The notes under the pieces: model-generated
Seen by the model: only the letters and a program-made list of their open reading frames with translations
Database searches by the model: none
Told to the model about the DNA's origin: nothing
Source of the DNA: Patiria pectinifera
Lineage: Eukaryota > Echinodermata > Asteroidea > Valvatida > Asterinidae
Direction of reading: 5' to 3'
NCBI GenBank assembly: GCA_029964075.1
Contig: CM057142.1
Coordinates: forward strand, 37,636,392 to 37,700,391
Length of the DNA: 64,000 nucleotides
Part shown: piece by piece, positions 13,401-40,178 of the stretch
How the letters are laid out: each line of letters starts with the position of its first letter
Position numbering within the stretch: position 1 is the stretch's first letter
Translations under genes and position numbers: made by a program

Positions 13401-14008
13401 GAAGTTATTTTGGAATGCATGCATGCGGTAATGCATGCACTACATGCAGGCAGTGACTGTGTGACTGTGACTGGAATCACAGTGAATGATCACCACCTTG
13501 ATCTTTTCCGGCTCCCCCATCCCACCGGTCCCCCCCCCCCCAACTAACGAAGTGGCTATCGTTACGGCAGTCATTGTTTAGCGCCCTCTATGATACTTTT
13601 TTGATACGCACGCAGGTATATAATTATTTGTTTCCACACACATTAGCGAGCAGTGAGACAGCTCAGTCGATAGAGGGTAGGATTTTGCACCGCGAGGTTG
13701 CGGGTTCGAATCTCAGTTTTGCCATGTTTGCACTCGAATTTTTTTCCTTTTCTAACCTGAGGCTTTGGAGGATTTTTTTTAAAAGGGAAATAAAGTCCGA
13801 ATTTCATAACGTTCAAATTCACTTTTTCCTTCTAATTTTATATTTTCTTATCATGTTTTTATAAAAGTTGCAGTCTACCGTAACAATAGAAAATGGGAAA
13901 TGCGTTACGGCTGCCGTAACAATAGCCACTGCGCCCAACTAACCGTTCCTCGAGATTCATAATAGCATCGGTCACTTCCTGTTTTATGACAATATTATCT
14001 GCCGCCAT
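7339..14008 (-). CDS. polr3f: POLR3F, RNA polymerase III subunit RPC6/RPC39 (six exons, C-terminus beyond window)
   Basis: RPC6 belongs to the RPC3-RPC6-RPC7 heterotrimer of nuclear RNA polymerase III, which helps open promoters and contacts TFIIIB at tRNA and 5S genes. Six exons in perfect phase encode 228 residues from an ATG at 14,008. The order is: a short variable N-terminus; winged-helix 1 (about residues 22-84); winged-helix 2 (about 85-160, with IIEEAGNKGIWIRDIR and the NKILKTLE helix); and the highly conserved linker KVYMLFNLEPDRSVTGGAWY followed by SDQDFESEFVEVLNQQC. These match vertebrate POLR3F closely, with only small length differences. Vertebrate RPC6 is about 316 residues, so roughly 90 C-terminal residues, including the Cys-rich Fe-S segment, are missing. 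I found no match for them between 1 and 7,338, so they probably lie to the left. Intron 3 uses a GC donor. The gene is divergent to KAT5. Confidence 0.95.
7537..7766. mobile_element. TTAA/CCCTAA-ended MITE with CCATCAAAATCC units
   Basis: Left end TTAACCCTAACTCCCTAC and right end GGGAGAGTTAGGGTTAA are inverted repeats with TTAA at both edges. Inside are repeated AAGTCCATCATACTCCATCA-like units and their inverse GGATTTTGATGGAGTTGG. TTAA plus CCCT ends resemble piggyBac-type non-autonomous elements (inference). Confidence 0.72.
8057..8194. mobile_element. CAGGCATGCAAC MITE, copy 1 (POLR3F intron 5)
   Basis: The ends CAGGCATGCAACTTTTCCTC and CCCAGTTGCATGCCTG are inverted. Similar copies of about 140 bp lie at 36,124 and 43,656. 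The CAG start suggests a hAT-type MITE. Confidence 0.7.
8847..8990 (-). CDS. polr3f: POLR3F exon 5 (conserved linker)
   Basis: Encodes ASKRKVYMLFNLEPDRSVTG, GAWYSDQDFESEFVEVLNQQ and CYKFLQQK, the most conserved stretch of RPC6. Acceptor GCATCCAG, donor GTAAGC. Confidence 0.96.
9345..9630 (-). mobile_element. tRNA-derived SINE (antisense orientation to plus)
   Basis: Read on the minus strand it starts with a box-A-like TGGTCCAGTGG, then GTGCCCTTCGGCAAGACACTT (a SINE core motif also seen at 39.72 kb), then CACCCAGGAGTATAAATGGG, and ends with the common AAGCGCTATATAAG-type tail. It lies in POLR3F intron 4, co-oriented with the gene. Confidence 0.65.
9809..9989 (-). CDS. polr3f: POLR3F exon 4 (winged-helix 2)
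   Basis: Encodes KVKGVDNQERLVYQIIEEAG, then NKGIWIRDIRLRSNLLLTQL and NKILKTLESRNLIKAVKSVG. Acceptor TTGTTCAG, donor GTGAGT; ends in phase 0. Confidence 0.95.
10116..10472. mobile_element. 357-bp MITE with 51-bp inverted ends (POLR3F intron 3)
   Basis: The left end ATTCGGGTGATTCACGATGC continues as AGTGCGCCACCAAGAGTTTG. The right end CAAACTCTTGGTGGCGCACT is followed by GCATTGTGAATCGCCCGAAT. The arms differ at only a few positions. The target duplication is unclear and no coding capacity is seen. Confidence 0.82.
10684..10919. mobile_element. TTAA/CCCTAA-ended MITE, diverged copy
   Basis: Left TTAACCCTAACCTTCC and right GGATTCAGGGTTAA bracket CCATCAAAAT and GTGGATTTCGGCAGATTTGG units, the same architecture as 7.54 kb. 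A pure T/G run sits inside. It lies in POLR3F intron 3. Confidence 0.6.
11056..11123 (-). CDS. polr3f: POLR3F exon 3, ends at a GC splice donor
   Basis: Encodes GKIDLVKQGSELLYRLKDPS and more. The only exon end that keeps frame with exon 4 is CAG followed by GCAAGT, a textbook GC-AG donor. This yields SISKVKGVDNQ, with no length difference from vertebrate RPC6. The GT four bases further on would break the frame. Confidence 0.9.
11877..11948 (+). tRNA. tRNA-like sequence, probably pseudogene or SINE head
   Basis: Box A TGGTCAAGTGG and box B GGTTTGAGTCC are correctly spaced. The acceptor arms GCTCGGT/ACCCGAGT give about six pairs, and a T run (Pol III terminator) follows directly. The anticodon loop appears to be eight bases (ACTAGAAA), so a functional tRNA is unlikely. 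It lies antisense inside POLR3F intron 2. Confidence 0.5.
12072..12189 (-). CDS. polr3f: POLR3F exon 2 (winged-helix 1)
   Basis: Encodes ILEMCKEETKGVADVYIKQQ and then the conserved LPHIDAQQRVKAINRLLSL, the family's first winged helix. The acceptor is TACTTAG and the donor GTAAGA; it ends in phase 0. Confidence 0.93.
12415..13110. repeat. TGACGTCA-rich dispersed repeat (POLR3F intron 1)
   Basis: Blocks of GACGTCATCATGACG-type sequence alternate with ACCAAGTTTCCTGACGATCGG-like phrases. A diverged relative (GCCATCATGACGTCACTTC... CACCAAGTT) lies at 31,800-32,000. It is probably a decayed, once-mobile repeat; family unknown. At least four exact CRE-like octamers are present. Confidence 0.6.
13549..13933. 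mobile_element. 385-bp inverted-end element abutting POLR3F exon 1
   Basis: The ends AGTGGCTATCGTTACGGCAG and CTGCCGTAACAATAGCCACT are inverse with one mismatch. CCCAACTAAC stands immediately outside on both sides (13,539-13,548 and 13,934-13,943), which fits a 9-11-bp target duplication as in Mutator-like elements. The right copy contains the exon 1 GT donor. Part of the left repeat overlaps a C run, which weakens it slightly. Confidence 0.7.
13652..13724 (+). tRNA. tRNA-like sequence inside the 385-bp element (pseudo)
   Basis: Box A CAGCTCAGTCGATAGAG and box B GGTTCGAATCT are correctly spaced. The acceptor stem is poor and the anticodon stem broken, so it is a decayed tRNA-derived segment. 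A TGC triplet sits where an Ala anticodon would be. Confidence 0.45.
13944..14008 (-). CDS. polr3f: POLR3F exon 1 (start exon)
   Basis: The ATG is followed by AADNIVIKQEVTDAIMNLEE. It ends on the first two bases of an Arg codon at the donor GTTAGT, and joins exon 2 in phase to give EER-ILEMCKEE. The short acidic N-terminus fits RPC6. The donor lies inside a 10-bp direct repeat of a neighbouring insertion. Confidence 0.82.
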
Positions 14009-14150
14009 TGTGCTCCACCAGTTTCGATTCAACGAGCACGAGAAGGGAAGGAGATATTTTGCAAAATGTCTTCGAAAACAGCCGGTGTCAGTTTTAGTAC
14101 ACTACTAATACTCCAAGGCGGCCTGATACCAGTACACGTAATACCACACT

Positions 14151-14655
14151 AGGGTGACCGTTAGGTCAGAGCCAAATTCTTTTAAATGTACATCAAAAAA
14201 TCTGTCAGATTTATCAAAATCTGCCAAATTCCTCAAGAATTACTTGAAATACACTATGAACACTTTAAATCACGTGCAGATTGGTAGTATTGCCTTAATT
14301 ATGATTCAAAATTACACAATAAACAATCAAGTCTCACAAAGATGTTGTGAAATTTTTGGTAAATTTCGGGCAAATTTAGCAGCTAGAACCCGGCCACTAC
14401 GACAGTCCGTTTCCCAGTGAACCTCAGCACATAGACCAGCCAGGGTTTGTTTGAGACGACTGCACGAGTGAAGCTTTTTTAAACAAATGTACACTTTTTT
14501 GTTCAAATTTGCTGTTTTTCTGTCAAATAACCATTCAGTTTTGCAAAAGTCTGTCAGAAATCTGCCAAAAAATCCATTCTGTCAAATTTTCTGTCAAACT
14601 CATTTAACAAAAATTCTGTCAAAAATAGCCGAAAATCGGCTAAAACGGTCACCGT
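14151..14655. repeat. Repeat with GTGACCGTT/AACGGTCAC ends and iterated CTGTCAAA motif
   Basis: Starts TAGGGTGACCGTTAG and closes CTAAAACGGTCACCGTG. Inside, variants of TCTGTCAGA, TCTGCCAAA and CTGTCAAA recur many times on both flanks of a unique middle. Probably a decayed foldback element. Confidence 0.5.
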
Positions 14656-15327
14656 GAACCACACAAACGTAAACACATGCAATTCACGCATGAGCTGATG
14701 CAACCTCGTCCCCAGGGTGTCGAGCAGTACGCGCCCACTACTACCTGCTCTCTCACCCTGGTATTGGATCATTTGCATGTGCAAGATTTTTGCAGACGTA
14801 TGCAAATGAGGAACAGTCTGGTGCCTGGATATGCGTTAACATTAGCGTTTGTTTTTGTATGCGGTGTCTGGGGTAAAAACAGAGTCAATTCGTAGCAGCG
14901 CGAGCACGGCGTGAGTTACGAAAACACGATTTTTGAAATCAAACTGTTACGATCTTATCAAGACAACATGCAGTATCATATTTCATATTAATATGAGCAA
15001 ATTGGAAAGGAAATTAGTATTTTCGGGAAGGCGTGGACGAATGATCGCGAAAACACGTACTGCACGTTGTGAATATATAGCACCAAGTACACGATAAAAA
15101 TCCATTACTAGCCAATTGCGGTATCCAATCAGGATACAGGAAGAAAGTTTCCTATCCAGGGTTTACTATTGGAAACGCAGTTGGAAATAAAGTAAGCACT
15201 GGGGACGAGGTTGGAGCTGATGGTATTCGGCGCTAACCTCAGGCGAGGTACACGTGTCCTCCAACGTCGCTTGCTTTATGAGAAATATGGGAACCAGTTG
15301 ACTTATTGGAGAAGTGTTGTGGATGGA

Positions 15328-15344
15328 ACAAACAAACAAACAAA
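15328..15344. repeat. (AAAC)n run upstream of KAT5 ATG
   Basis: Four to five AAAC units, 14 bases before the KAT5 start codon and so probably in the 5' UTR. Confidence 0.6.
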
Positions 15345-15358
15345 CGCAAAAAGACAAA

Positions 15359-34676
<19,318 letters not shown>

Positions 34677-34742
34677 CAGTTCCACGGCGAGAGAGACCGA
34701 GGAGCTCAGCAAGAAACAAGTTTTAAGGGTTGTGATGCGACT

Positions 34743-35139
34743 AGGGCTGTGGAGCGGAACTGGGTACCTGAGAACCTGAGAACCCGACCGTTTATGTCAG
34801 GAACCGGTACAAGATTATGGAATTGAGTACCCGCAGCCAACTACCAAGTAACTTCTTAGACAAATAAAAATAAAGGTTTTGAATGTCATGTGAAGGATTT
34901 CAAAAATGAAAACCAGGCTACATGGGAATACAAAACAAACATGTTTCACATTTATACGCTCGTGATGAAAGTTGCACCGATGTGGCAGTTTTATCATGCG
35001 GACCTTTATGAACAATCTAAACAGCAACTTCCGAGATTTGAATTTTAGGTTGGGTTTCTTTCACGGGCACCCAGGTACCCGTGTTGTTTTTTCAGTCAGG
35101 TACCCGGTTCCCGTACTACCCGTAAATGCACACCCCTAG
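34743..35139. mobile_element. hAT-like MITE in the KAT5 3' UTR region (~397 bp)
   Basis: Left AGGGCTGTGGAGCGGAAC, right CGTAAATGCACACCCCTAG (inverse CTAGGGGTGTGCA). Flanks ATGCGACT and ATGTGACT form a near-perfect 8-bp duplication. It begins 66 bp after the KAT5 stop and contains the first two AATAAA motifs (34,863 and 34,869). Confidence 0.72.
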
Positions 35140-35945
35140 ATGTGACTAACATTGCTAAAAGGCATGATGCTTGGACTACGCTACACTGCGGGGTTGCATC
35201 AATGGGTCTCTAAAGCCTCAGTTAGTCATTTAGTACGGCCGGAAGCATTGACATAAAAATAATGGGATTCACCTATAGGAAGCAATTGCAATATAATGCC
35301 TTATCTTGAAAGGTCGTAATTTCTCAACGTTGGCCTTTTTGGGTCTCGGGAGTTGTTGGCCCAATAGGCCTATGTTTCATTTTGTGCACATTTTGGACCA
35401 ATAAACAAATTCCAGTTCAAGCGAAAGATCATGGCAGTCTAAATTTTCAATTTATTGTTTCACTATTAAATAAATGGCCCCTTAAACGTGAAATAAATAT
35501 CTGTGAACTTTTTGGGGGGTCTCTTAAGCCCTTGGGCTTGGTGCACAATGATTAAAGCAACTACATTGTATGATCTCTGCTTTTGGAAATAATGTCTCTT
35601 TAAACATCACAACAGAGTGGGTTTTTTTGGTTAGACTGTCAGAAGTCACCAAACTATGTTTCATATAAAAACCTGATCTTAAATTTTTACCTGCATAATA
35701 GATATTAAATACAAATACCTAAAAGGTTTAATTAATGTACGAATGTGATAAAGCACCAAAAAGTTTTACAGTTTCGATCTACATTTTGATGAACTAGGTC
35801 ATGGATTTTCATAATTTGGTCATGGAAAAAATCATGGAAAAATCATGGAATTGTATTGTCCTAAAGGTGCAAGAACCCTGTGCGTGTGAACTTGCACTTT
35901 TCCCAAACATGCAGAGATTGATAAGAAACGTCACTTTATTTTGTC

Positions 35946-36018
35946 GGTCGCACCACGAAGTGACGTATCGTGTGCACAAAGTCCATAGACGCATGATGCG
36001 TCACTTCGTTGTGCACCC
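35946..36018. repeat. Short foldback with GCACCACGAAGTGACG arms
   Basis: GCACCACGAAGTGACG pairs with CGTCACTTCGTTGTGC across about 40 bp containing ACAAAGTCCATAGACGC. MITE remnant or chance hairpin. Confidence 0.5.
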
Positions 36019-36123
36019 TTCATACTGTACGGCCATCTTTGTATGGCCATCTGTTGAAATTCCCCGAGATTACCACAAGACCACAAAAGATGGCCGTGTC
36101 TTCAAAATGGTCTGTGTAGTTTA

Positions 36124-36263
36124 CAGGCATGCAACTTTTCCTCGGATCTGCTGATTTCCTTTTTTTTTCTTCTCATGAATGCCAGTACAAGTTTGAAAAT
36201 ACTGTACAAAGTCTTGTGTGGTTTGGAGTTTTCTCATTTTTAAATTCCCAGTTGCATGCTTGC
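36124..36263. mobile_element. CAGGCATGCAAC MITE, copy 2
   Basis: CAGGCATGCAACTTTTCCTC to CCCAGTTGCATGCTTG, aligning over its length with 8,057 and 43,656 (shared TACAAAGTCTTG and TTCTCATGAATGCCA). Confidence 0.75.
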
Positions 36264-39200
36264 AGTTAGCACAACTATTTTCCTCTTGAAAACAATTTGT
36301 TGTGTGAGGAATCTTTTATCCCAGCTGCTGTTGAAGCAGTGCCAGCCCACAGCTGTCAGGCTGCTGGGCTAAGTGTACTAGACCTTGAAGCGAAGTCTGT
36401 GGAGGACATGAATAATTGAAGACAGTCACATCACTGTTGCATATCCGCTACATAGTACATGATGCATTGCTTATATCAAGCCCCCGTGGGTCGGGGTTTG
36501 CTGGTGACTGTACGGTACCCCAGGCCTGTGTCAATCAATTTGAACGCCTGGCAACATTTGATTAGGATGCACATGTCAAATCATGTGCAACATCTAATAT
36601 ACATGTGGCGCAGTGTGCATGTGGTGAGCTCACTGTTAAGACTTTGGATGCTGTGTTAAGTGTTGTATCACAGTATGGAGCCACGCAATCAGATCCACTC
36701 AGTGGAGACATTGAGACCACGAGACAGTACAAATACTTTTTGAGAAAAAAAACCCCAAACATTCTCAGCACAACTTGAATTAGACTCACCGCATTAAAAT
36801 AAAGACCAATTAAAATATGTGAACCTAATTAGGTTGTATTTCAGTAGATTTCCAACATCATTACATTAGGTGGAAGTTGTTGGTAGCATTCCATGTAATC
36901 GTTTCATACTTCCAGCCCCCCCCCCCCCATACCTGGTTGATGTAACTTTTGGAGATCAGTACAGTATGACATTTGCTTGATTCTAAGCACATAGATGCTT
37001 GAAAGTTCTCTAGAGCAGTTGAGTTTGGATTGATCAAAGTTCTATAACTCTCCTTTTGGAATCCATCTTGCAATTTTTTTTTTTAATGAAAATCGCCTAT
37101 GAGTGCAAGGCATGTTTGAGAAGTCACAAAGCATTTTTGTTCCATATCCGTAGCAGTGTCTAGTACTCGTGTAAATGCAATGTTTATATAGTAACCATCA
37201 CGCCAAGCTTTTTACTTGTGTATATATGACGTAAATAATGGGACATTTATGTATGATACTTTCATGGAGCAGTGGTCATGGAGTTTGCTAATAAATATAA
37301 ATGTGATGACAGGAGGTTTTGATTTCATTGTGAATTTTCGTTTCGAAAGTTGAGTTTATGTTCACCCATTAGCATTACATTGTGTTTATTCCCTGATGAA
37401 TCCATAAAAAAAGTGCTGGGGGTTAGGGCGTTACAGGGAGTAAATAGGCAGGGTGGTCTGGGGCTGTAGTGACTACTGTAATGCTTTACATTCCATGGTG
37501 AAAATTGACCCTGAATGGACCAACTCCAGTCTCAATCAACCAATAACGCCGGAGGACGTACAAACATGATCTAGCAATGTATATTCGCAGGGGCAGGTGA
37601 TGGGTTCAAAAGGGATTCTTTGAAAATCCGAGTCTTCGGAGGTGGACGTGTGTACACATCAGTTGTTCCCATTGGTTTTGTACACACTGTGTTTTGAACT
37701 TGAACTTGGCTGCTGTACACAGCCTGTCGTAGCAAATATCACTCTGTGGCGAGGCCTAGGCGTGTTGCAAAATATGAAGCTACGATGAGAGGTATCGTAC
37801 AAATATTGTACAAATGACTCTCAAGAGTCAGTATTTGTGGTGTTTGATTAAAAAATTGGCCGATATATCTTGTCTTTCTCAAGAAAATACATAATCCTGT
37901 CAGTCAAGTGGTAACATTGCCTTGGAGCAGCAATTATCATAATTGTGGCTCGACTCTGTGGAGTTGTGCTGTGTGTGTGCCCTCGGGCGTGACATCATTG
38001 ATTCCATCATTGCTCATCTCCATCAGAGTAAACGGTTTCCTGTAAGGACAGAGTTTAAGCTGTTTGCATAAAAAGGCATCATGCAGCTGTATATTGTCCA
38101 GTGAGTTGAACTGTTTTAAGTGTTGTACATGACTGATAAGAAGGGGTAATAATCATGTAGCATCTTTCATTTAGTATTCATAAATACCCAAGACAGTTTG
38201 CCCGTCACTTAGGTGATTTTAAACGGTTGATAAAACACTGACTGGTTAAACACTTTTCTCCAGCACCGCTGCGTTCTGTGCCACATCGCGTAGTACGTGC
38301 CACGTGCATGCCACTCTCCATAAAAGGAGACTTTTAGTACTACTCCGCGAGGCACATGCCATAAAAACATAGCTAGAGTGGTGTTTCATAAAACATGAAG
38401 TACAATTGTTGAACAAAATCGTTGGAATTCTATACTTCTTGACTTGGTTTGGGTTTTTGACCGAAACGTAATTTAGGAATGGGAATAAATATTGGTTGTA
38501 TAAAACTAGTACGTTTAAAACTGGCTAGGGGCCTGTCGCCCGTATTTGTTTAAACCGGCCAAGCTCATATTTATTCCCGTAACAATAAATGCGTAAACGG
38601 TGCATGCCTTGATCCAAGTTATACATGTACACACAACCATTGCCCTCTAACTCCGCCCTAAATGAGATTTAAATGAACGATTTCTACGGGTATGTATTCC
38701 AACTCGGACCATCTTGAAACCAAATACTTATGATCACATGATCACTCAAACAAATGGGACAGCCAAACCAAATAGAACACCTGACATCAAGAAAATACAA
38801 CAATTCTTTATGTTTTGTTAATGATTAGTTCTATTTTATTTTTTAACCTCATTCACCGTTAACTTTGTACATGTATACTACAAAATGTAGATATTATTCT
38901 TTCTTTTTTAATAATTGTACAAATTTAAATAATGTGTAAATACATGTAAGATAAATTAAGATTTCTGTCACTTAGTATTATTCATAGTTAATCTTTGATC
39001 TCGATATACATAAAACTGTAAGTACATTGTAATATGCAAAACTGCTGAATAATTTTATATCTACCGTCATTTTAAAAACAATTAACAGCACGACTTCAGA
39101 AAACTTGTTTTTCCTGTATAGTTTAGGACTTAAACCCGAGACACTTACATGTACATGTTTCTTTATAAACAAACAGGTCAAGACAAATTTATACAAAGTG

Positions 39201-39285
39201 AGCACATTGACAAAATTCTTGCCACATTCTGTACACACAAGGAACAATGCACAACTGTTACAACTGCGTCTATGTATGTCCTCAA

Positions 39286-39482
39286 TTTGCCCTTTGTACG
39301 CTTCCGCCATAAGCATGCAGAGCCTCGATCTGGCAACTTTACACAATAAATATAGCCGGTTCAGTGATTCCCGTGTATACACGGGAATCACTGAACCCCG
39401 ACAAGGGAATCACTATATTTTTTGTGTAAAGTTGCCAGATCGAGGCTCTGCATGTTTATGGCGGAAGCGCGCAGAGGGCGAA
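39286..39482. repeat. 197-bp near-perfect palindrome
   Basis: Left arm CGCTTCCGCCATAAGCATGC then AGAGCCTCGATCTGGCAACT; right arm AGTTGCCAGATCGAGGCTCT then GCATGTTTATGGCGGAAGCG. A second palindrome (GGTTCAGTGATTCCCGTGTA / TACACGGGAATCACTGAACC) occupies the centre. Arms are almost identical, so it is young. Confidence 0.88.
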
Positions 39483-39569
39483 TACCGTTGCGTTCATTTT
39501 TCCTAACATACAAGTAGCAAGCCTAAACTTACACCTCATTCATATTCATGAGCCAGACCGGCTGCTTTC

Positions 39570-39980
39570 ATTGGTCAATGGTCCAATGTGTCAGGGAAGT
39601 AACAATATGTTGAGACAGTGTGACATCACATCCTCCCTGGGTCAAGCTCATGTCCTTGACAATGGTTCACGCTCTATTCTGCAGGTTGTGGGTTCGAGTC
39701 CAGCCTGGGGTTATGGTGCGCGTGTGCCCTTGGGCAAGGCACTTTGTCACTCATTGCTTCTCCCAACCCAGGAGTCAACTGGTATTTGAAAGGGCAACTA
39801 GAGATGGTGATTGCAACTGATTTTTAGCTGATTTGCGCTGAAATGGCAGCATCGAGCTGTATACTCCCCAGGGAGCTAGCTGAGATTGTCTTTGGAATGC
39901 TCTTATGGTCCAATGAGCAGGGTAACAATGATGCAACGCCTTGATCACATGTATGTGTGCTTTATAAATACACATTAAAT
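39570..39980 (+). mobile_element. tRNA-derived SINE
   Basis: Box B GGTTCGAGTCC at about 39,689, a core GTGCCCTTGGGCAAGGCACT (also at 9.53 kb on the other strand), CCCAACCCAGGAGTCAACTG, and a 3' tail TTTATAAATACACATT. It lies just beyond the DUF229 stop, antisense to that gene. Confidence 0.68.
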
Positions 39981-39983
39981 AAT

Positions 39984-39989
39984 GTTTTA
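39984..39989 (-). terminator. Candidate poly(A) signal of the DUF229 gene
   Basis: AATAAA on the minus strand, 58 bases after the TGA at 40,047 and directly before the SINE tail. Confidence 0.5.
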
Positions 39990-40046
39990 TTTGCATAATA
40001 CTCCTGAGTAAATATCACATCCATGGGGTAATAAGAGGAGCCTGGA

Positions 40047-40178
40047 TCACCTGACGGACCGTGGTTGATAGAGTTTGGAAGGAGTCGGCTGTGAAGTCTT
40101 GTCACAGACGCAGAATTGCAACGGTACTCTCCTGTCCCAGCAGACATCGTAGGGCTGGTATAGGGTGATCTGCTTGAC
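40047..40178 (-). CDS. DUF229 gene, last exon
   Basis: Encodes VKQITLYQPYDVCWDRRVPL, QFCVCDKTSQPTPSKLYQPR, SVR and TGA. Acceptor TTTAACAG. The C-x(n)-F-C-V-C cysteines match the family's C-terminal end. Confidence 0.9.
   Translation of the reverse strand, partial: VKQITLYQPYDVCWDRRVPLQFCVCDKTSQPTPSKLYQPRSVR

Larger units (their letters stand above)
14009..15358. promoter_or_regulatory. Divergent POLR3F/KAT5 promoter interval
   Basis: About 1.35 kb separates the two start codons, which point away from each other. The interval holds a repeat built of CTGTCAAA/TCTGCCAAA units (14,151-14,655) and a short (AAAC)n run just before the KAT5 ATG. I see no confident TATA box. Shared regulation is inferred from arrangement only. 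Confidence 0.5.
34677..40046. other. Convergent intergenic region between KAT5 and the DUF229 gene
   Basis: Contains the KAT5 3' UTR (AATAAA at 34,863, 34,869 and 35,399 are candidates), the hAT-like MITE, a CAGGCATGC MITE (36.1 kb), a 197-bp hairpin (39.29 kb) and a SINE (39.6 kb). Between 36,300 and 39,280 I see only AT-rich DNA with no exon that I can support. Confidence 0.6.

Noticed and set aside
39105-39506. Overlapping open frames of 133 and 137 codons on both strands
   Set aside because: They span the 197-bp palindrome, whose symmetry opens frames on both strands; composition is not protein-like.
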